DNA of 64,000 nt, from the NCBI GenBank assembly GCA_036925085.1, contig JAUPFP010000093.1, forward strand, positions 459,710 through 523,709, given 5' to 3'. This DNA is from Brachycybe producta (lineage: Eukaryota; Arthropoda; Diplopoda; Playtdesmida; Andrognathidae). Below, piece by piece: positions 47,590 to 64,000 of the stretch. The first letter of the stretch is position 1. The number at the start of each line of letters is the position of its first letter. Under the pieces are notes generated by a model. It was not told the origin of the DNA and ran no database searches. It worked only from the letters and a program-made list of their open reading frames with translations. The position numbers were made by a program, and so were the translations under genes.

Positions 47590-48295
47590 AGCTCGGATTA
47601 TTATGCAAATATCATGAAAGTATTTCTCAATTTGTGGCCCCCAAGAACCAATTGTGAAGTAAAAATTTCTCGTTTAGAGGTCAGAAAAGCAAAAACAATT
47701 ATGCTTTTTGGAATTAAAGAGGATGATTAGAGGCTAGAGTTAACATAAAAATTATAATTTAGCTGTATTTTAATACAGAGGCTTATCAAAGAGGCTGATT
47801 AGAGGCTAGAGTTAACATAAAAATTATAATTTAGATGTATTTTAATACAGAGGCTGATCAAAGAGGATGATTAGAGGCTAGAGTTAACATAAAAATTATA
47901 ATTTAGATGTATTTTAATACAGAGGCTGATCAAAGAGGCTGATTAGAGGCTAGAGTTAACCTAAAAATTGCAATTTAGCTGTATTTTAATTCTAGAAGAA
48001 CTTTAGCCTCTAAACAGTCTCTTTGATTACAAAAAGCATAATTCTGTTTACCTTAGAGAGCAACCAACAATTGATTTTTTTAAAAAAAAATCAAGAACAC
48101 TATTTAGAGGCTAGAACTTTGTAGTTGACAACTGATAGTAACTAGACATCTTAGCCTCTAACCAGGCTTTTTGATTAACAAAAATCGTAATTGCAAGTTG
48201 ATCTAATGATGATTAACTTCACAGTTGGCACTTGTGGGGGCCACAAATTGAGAAACATTTGTTTTTGATATTTGTATAAAAATCCGAGCCTTAAT
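47590..48295. mobile_element. Family D element with internally amplified centre
   Basis: Ends gctcggattattatgcaaat / atttgtataaaaatccgagc. The centre has four near-copies of a unit of about 83 bp (gattagaggctagagttaac, then aattataatttagatgtatt). Confidence 0.78.
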
Positions 48296-48543
48296 AATAA
48301 TATATGCGAAATGTGACGTATGGAGAGAGAAAAGATGTCTATGTACAATTTGAACCCAACAGACAACACGTGTATAATTAACAAGGCCCAAATTCAAGAA
48401 AGAAAATGTGGCACTTGAACTTCAAACTTGAAAAACCTTTTTGACCTCTGGATTTCAATATTAGAACTAAAACCCTTTGCAATTTTTCGAATTCTTGATT
48501 AATTCTGTCTTTTCAGAAAAGCAGAATTAAGAGAAACTAGAAA

Positions 48544-49210
48544 AAATGTTTTAAAAACTAGAAGGGCTAGCTCAATCACTTAATGGTATTTTCATGTTTG
48601 ATATATCTTTCAAAATAAACTTTTTAAATAAGAATACAAAAAATTGAAAAATAACCTGGTTTCCACTACAAAATTAACTGCAGTTAAAAAGTTAACCACA
48701 GTTAAATTTGTAATTGATACAAATGTGGGTTACATTAACTATGGTTAAATTTCTGAACAATGTATAGTTAACTTAACTGCATTGACACAATGTGGTTAAC
48801 CATCACTATTCAGTTCGTTAAATACGTCACTTCCTGTGTTTCAAACCAGATTTCGCCTTCAAACAATATGGCGGATACTAATAATTTCACAAAATGCACA
48901 ACTGTTTAAACAGGAAGTGATACAAAATGCACAACTGTTTTAACAGGAAGTGATACAAAATGCACAGCTGTTTAAACAGGAAGTGATACAAAATGCACAA
49001 CTGTTTAAACAGGAAGTGATACAAAATGCACAACTGTTTAAACAGGATGTGACACAAAATTATTTAACCACAGTTAAAGTGTCTTAAAAGTGGAAACACA
49101 CAAAAGAAACACGTCTATCTTGTCTTTGATTAACTGAAAAGCTTATTTTGAACAATATCAACATGAAAATACCCATAAGTGATTAAGCTACCCTTCTAGT
49201 TTTTAAAACA
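48544..49210. mobile_element. Family C element interrupted by another hairpin element
   Basis: Family C arms (tttaaaaactagaagggcta at the left; tacccttctagttttt at the right) flank a separate palindrome at about 48658-49095 that begins ggtttccactacaaaattaa and ends cttaaaagtggaaac. Its centre holds five 33-bp repeats of aaatgcacaactgtttaaac. Confidence 0.75.
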
Positions 49211-49779
49211 TTCAAATTTTTGTTCATTTTGCACCCGAAATACGGAATAAATAATTAACCCGCTCAATAAAACAAGGAGTTTTTTTTTCTATGTTGGAAC
49301 CCGTGTTTAGAGGGTTCAAGTTGAGGTTTCAAGTGCTACATTTTTCATCTTGAATTCGAACCTTAGATAGCTATTACAATTAGCCTAATTATTACATAAG
49401 TCTATTAATTATATCTAACAGTTATTACAATATTATAGAGAATTGATTCATCTCAATGTGTGACCTTTGAATGACCTCTTCATTCTTTGGTCAGAACATA
49501 TTTCTAATCGATAAACAAGGTTAGCTTTTCAGCAAAGCGGAAAATCAGGCCATATTATCTTTGCGTGATATTACTTAGGCAAATGTGGGCTAAACAACCA
49601 AATTCAGTAGTAAATCTGTCAAATTACTAGTAATTTCAGGCATTATGCAAAATGCCAAATTATAAGCCAATGTATGTAAAAGTAAACCGGAATTTCGCAA
49701 TTAGTGCAGAAATTCAAGTACTGAATTTTTTAAGAAGCATCTTTTAGAAGAAATTTAAATTGTATTTAAAAACTAGAAG

Positions 49780-50190
49780 AGTAAAGAAATCGAGTGTTAA
49801 CACGTTTATATAACACTTATCTTTCAAAATAAACGATTTATAGCAGTTTAAATTGAATGTTTTGATGGTTAATCATCAATAAACTGCGATAAAAAGTTTA
49901 TTTTGAAAGATGTTTTTTTTATAATAATTATTGTTAACATGGTTTATAACACTTATCTTTCAAAATAAACGATTTATTGCAGTTTAAATGAAATGTTTTG
50001 ATGATTAATCATCAATAAACTGCGTATTTTGAAAGATGTTTTTATAATAAGTGTTATAAACCGTGTTAACACTAATTATCTTTCAAAATAAACTATTTAT
50101 AGCAGTTTAAATTGAATGTTTTGATGGTTAATCATCAATAAACTGCGATAAAAAGTGTATTTTGAAAGATTAATTTACTCTTCTAGTTTC
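49780..50190. repeat. Family C-like tandem: three hairpin modules of about 120 bp
   Basis: acttatctttcaaaataaac and ataaactgcgataaaaagtt alternate three times. Only the outer ends keep the tagaagagtaaa / tttactcttctag words. Confidence 0.7.
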
Positions 50191-50678
50191 AAATAAACTT
50201 TGAATTTCTTTTGAAAGACGCTTCTAAAAGACTAAGTACTTGAATTTCTGCACAAAAAATACTGTAATTTTGTAAATTTACTGTGAAATTAGTTTATTTT
50301 TTGCACATCGATTAGTTAATTTTGCACGATGACCGGAGTTTTCTGATTTTACTGTAACGTAAATATCAACACTCTACGTTTTTTTTTACCCTTTGCTTTT
50401 AAAGGAAAAGGAAAAGGATCTTAAAAATTTGGGAGTTTTCATCATTTATGTTTTTTGATATGAGGCCATTTTGAATTTATAGAAATAAGGGGTTGAACAC
50501 ATGCACGCATACACACACAACAAACACACACACTGAAAACTAGAAAGGCCTCTAACATACACAATGAAGTTTGGGTGTAAGTTTACTTGAAATTGTTGTT
50601 TTTGAAATGAATTTTCAAAAGCCGCCATGTTTGGAGCTGTATTTTTTTTAAAAAAAATATAATAGACCCCAAAAAACA

Positions 50679-50882
50679 CAGGCATGTAGTAATCGGGACG
50701 AACAGAAGTTGGCTCCGCCTTTTTTTATGACGAACACAACATCTAATTGGTTGGTTATGTAGTCTGACATCACATGCTCCGCCCTTTTCAACATCGAACC
50801 ACACAACAAACCAATTAGAAGTTGCCGTTCGTCATGAAACGGGCGGAGCCAACTTCTGTTCGTCCCGATTTCTAACTGCCTG
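50679..50882. mobile_element. MITE family A copy
   Basis: caggcatgtagtaatcggga to tcccgatttctaactgcctg; the core is mutated to TGACATCA at 50765-50772. Confidence 0.82.
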
Positions 50883-51873
50883 TCCAAAAACCAGCTCTAA
50901 AGATGGCGGCTTTTTTTCTTTTCTTCATAAATTCATTTTAAAAATAAATGTTTCTATTTAACAAATAACCAAACATTTTCTGTATGAGGGGCGCCTAAGA
51001 TGCACCACTCCCCTAAGTGTCCTTTGAATGAGACTTGGTTTCTCAACCGGAAGTGGGCTTACTACTTTTTTGTTGTTTTTACACAATTAGAGATCATTTT
51101 GAAGCCATTTTTGATGATTGAAGGAGGGACATTTTGATCAAAGCCCCCCAAATCATATCAAAAAATTACCAAAAAAAAATTAAAATATGCCCAATCACAT
51201 AATTGTTGGGCAAATGGATAACACTGAAAACGATTTTTTTTGCATTTGGTCCTCTATGTTATCTAATTTGGGAAACAAAATACAAAAATCACAAATCGAC
51301 TCAATTACAATGGATTTTTAGGGGTCCTAAAAGTCACAATTTGAAATAGCTAATTGGTGTCAGAAAGATAGTAAGAGAGAGAGAGAGAGAAGTGAAGGGA
51401 AGTAGACACATGAAAAAAATGTTTAGAAAGATATCACTAGATGGCGCTTTCAGAGATTTTTTTTTGCCTTTTAAGTATAGTGTCTGATCAGCGCCATCTA
51501 GTGCCAGATGAATTGACGCCATATTACCACAGTGGCGGCCATTTGTTATACATGTACATTTGAAGGTTGATAAGCAAATTATGCTTTACTAACTACAAGG
51601 AATTTTAAAGAGAAATGATATAACAGCGCCCTCTATTGGCAAAATAGAGAAAATAGAAAGCAAAACTTAATATGAGCTTTAAATAATATAGTTGGGAATG
51701 ATATTTTTTTTTGTTTGGTTCTCGAACATAAAAAATGAATCGAATTCCAACTGAGTAATAACTGAAAGAAAAAAACAATGAAGCAGTTAGTTTTGGTCGC
51801 AAGGTGGCGCTGATAGATGATTGCTTACTTCATTGCTGAAAACATAGGCCGGGAAGGAAGGGGTTTAATGATT

Positions 51874-62406
<10,533 letters not shown>

Positions 62407-62690
62407 CTGAAGAGACGAGCAACTTCGGTTGCCCATTGATGTTGACAAATAGGGCGCCATTTTTAATTAGATTCTTCAAATCCAAAATAAGAAAACCGAA
62501 TTTCTTAAAAAAATAAAAACTAGAAAGAAAAAAAAAACAGAGAAACGTTATCATCATATTCAGACTAGAAGGGTTATTCACTTTTAAAATAATTTTAATA
62601 GTGTAAAACTTGAATGTGTTTTAGAAAGTTAGAAACTAGAAGCGTTGCTCAATCATTTAAGGGCGTATTTTCATGTTGTGCACAATGTCC

Positions 62691-63219
62691 TTTGACTAAA
62701 ACGAAGAAGTTGTAGAGCTTTCCCAGTAACACGGATCAATGTGTTTTTTCCAAGAAAGGTCATCTGTCATTGTAACCCCCAAGTACTTATAACACTTGAC
62801 ACTCCGAAGAATAGTGTCATTCATACTATAGTTGAACACAATTGGATTTCTACCCCGAGTTAGCCTCATAACACTACACTTCCCCTCATTCAACTAAAGT
62901 TGCCATGTATGACACCATCCCTCAATTGCTTTCAAGTCTAGAGCTAATGTTTCTGTCTTGGATACCATCAACCTCTTTGTAAATTAGAGTATCATCAGCA
63001 AATAGTCTACAGTTGCTGCCAACTGTGCTGCTGAGGGTCATTAATAAATATCAGGAACAAAAGGGGACCCAGCACACTACCCTGGGGTACACCAGATTTA
63101 ACAGCCAACCACTCTGAGTGAGACCCATTTATAACTACAATTTGTTCCCTATCACTTAAAAAAGAAGTTACACATTTGGTTACCTGCCCCCCCCCCCCCC
63201 CCCAACCCATATGCTGCAA
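62691..63219 (-). pseudogene. Non-LTR retrotransposon (LINE) reverse transcriptase fragment
   Basis: Minus-strand translation shows the classic RT palm motif [20 protein letters not shown] with [11 protein letters not shown] before it. Across a frame break follow LNEGKCSVMRLTRGRNPIVF and CYKYLGVTMTDDLSWKKHI, typical of the CR1/Jockey/L2-like thumb region. Frameshifts and stops break it, and no endonuclease or tail is seen. It lies beyond the 5' end of the Synaptotagmin exons. Confidence 0.82.
63187..63203. repeat. Poly(C) tract inside the LINE fragment
   Basis: A run of about 17 C. Similar C or G homopolymers occur at 481-492, 45808-45824 and 59582-59598. Confidence 0.85.
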
Positions 63220-63340
63220 CTTTAGACTATTACTTTACTGGACTGGCAACTCCCGAAATGTTGTGTTTGACAGTTATGCATGGTTGTTTTCCAAGTGGCG
63301 CTTTCTAGCGGGACTATGGTATATGAACTTGAATAGTAAA

Positions 63341-63760
63341 GGCACAGTCACACTAGGCTGGTATACAAGCCACTGGTTGCTGCTGGCTATTAGCAGCAAC
63401 AGCAAGCATCAGCTGCTTTGGGTTCACACTTGTCCAGTCACTGCTGGTATTAGCAGTGCAAGTCATCCAATCACCGTCTTACAACAACCAACCCAAGCAG
63501 TGGAGTTTCAACTACCACTAGTGCCACTACTAGCAACAAAAAGTTCACACTAGATGGCAGCAGCAGCAGGAAGGAAGTCACATGACCAGCTGGTAGCTGC
63601 TAAAGTTGGACAGGTCCAACTTCACCAGCCGCTGTTAAAATCACTAGCCCGCTGGAGAAAGCAGCTGCTAGTAGCAGTTCAGACTATGCTGCTAGAGCGC
63701 TACAATCAGCCAGCAGTAACCAGCGGCTGGGAAACTAGCCTAGTGTGACTGCGCCATAAA
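63341..63760 (+). mobile_element. Family J element
   Basis: It opens ggcacagtcacactaggctg and closes ctagcctagtgtgactgcgcc. It is the reverse-complement twin of the 53392-53822 copy, about 10 kb away; the 64-codon open frame inside is shared by both and has no known similarity. Confidence 0.82.
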
Positions 63761-63896
63761 AGTCAAGTTTTGGACGAGTTCATTTTGTAGCTATGTAGGG
63801 TGTTTTTTTTTATATATTAGTATAAAAAATATGGCCGATGAAGAACTACACAGGCATAGCATCCTATAGATACTATCTAAAGGAGGGGCTATGACA

Positions 63897-64000
63897 CAGG
63901 CAATTAGGAATAGGGAGGAACGAACAGAAGTTGGCTCCTCCCTTTTTATGACGAACACAACTTCTAATTGGTTGGTTATGTACTCTGACGTCACATCAAT
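63897..64000. mobile_element. MITE family A copy, cut by the window end
   Basis: It begins caggcaattaggaataggga and reaches the core (TGACGTCA at 63986-63993) before the sequence stops. Confidence 0.78.

Overview
The window is animal nuclear DNA, most likely from an AT-rich, repeat-rich bilaterian invertebrate whose phylum I cannot fix. The reasons are canonical GT-AG introns, neuronal and trafficking genes with metazoan domain architectures, a synaptotagmin that reads closer to protostome Syt1 than to vertebrate forms, and dense short inverted-repeat elements. Nothing looks bacterial: there are no operons, CRISPR arrays or Shine-Dalgarno sites.

Reading by hand gives three clearly recognisable multi-exon genes. 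(1) Plus strand 4725-10232 is the 3' part of a rapsyn-like gene (TPR region, then RING-H2, then stop). Its first exons lie to the left of the window. (2) Minus strand 28994-24002 is a complete coding sequence of ten exons and 502 aa for a Rabin8/GRAB-type Rab GEF (Sec2 coiled coil plus conserved C-terminal domain). (3) Minus strand 62406-51874 is a nearly complete Synaptotagmin-1 (luminal stretch, membrane span, basic linker, C2A, C2B), lacking only the initiator exon. Between (2) and (3) lie two tandem, two-exon THAP-domain genes on the minus strand. The right copy (46124-44564) is intact at 332 aa. The left copy (43324-41931) keeps its THAP domain but has a premature stop and a decayed tail.

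The rest is mostly repeats, many of them palindromic. Family C, with termini TTAGAAACTAGAAGGGTA, is a roughly 160-240 bp foldback element with at least 15 copies, including copies inside introns. Its arm ends have also grown into tandem arrays at 3.9 kb and 25.7 kb, and into a very homogeneous 78-bp satellite of about 36 units at 32.8-35.6 kb. Family A (ends CAGGCAATTAGAAATCGGGA) is a roughly 205-bp hairpin MITE that usually carries a TGACGTCA (CRE-like) core and sometimes occurs as dimers with an identical spacer. Families D, E, F, G, I and J, several minisatellites, a 1.19-kb tandem duplication, a 5S-rRNA-derived fragment and a LINE reverse-transcriptase fragment fill most of the remainder.

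The most interesting regulatory signal is a cluster of three near-perfect RFX X-box motifs within 105 bp (31877-31981). It lies about 2.9 kb upstream of the Rabin8-type start codon, and a 5' UTR intron is likely there. Rabin8 activates Rab8 in ciliogenesis and RFX factors drive ciliary genes, so this is a plausible distal promoter. The three main genes share a trafficking or synaptic theme (postsynaptic receptor scaffold, vesicle-Rab activator, exocytic calcium sensor), but nothing in the sequence shows that they are co-regulated.
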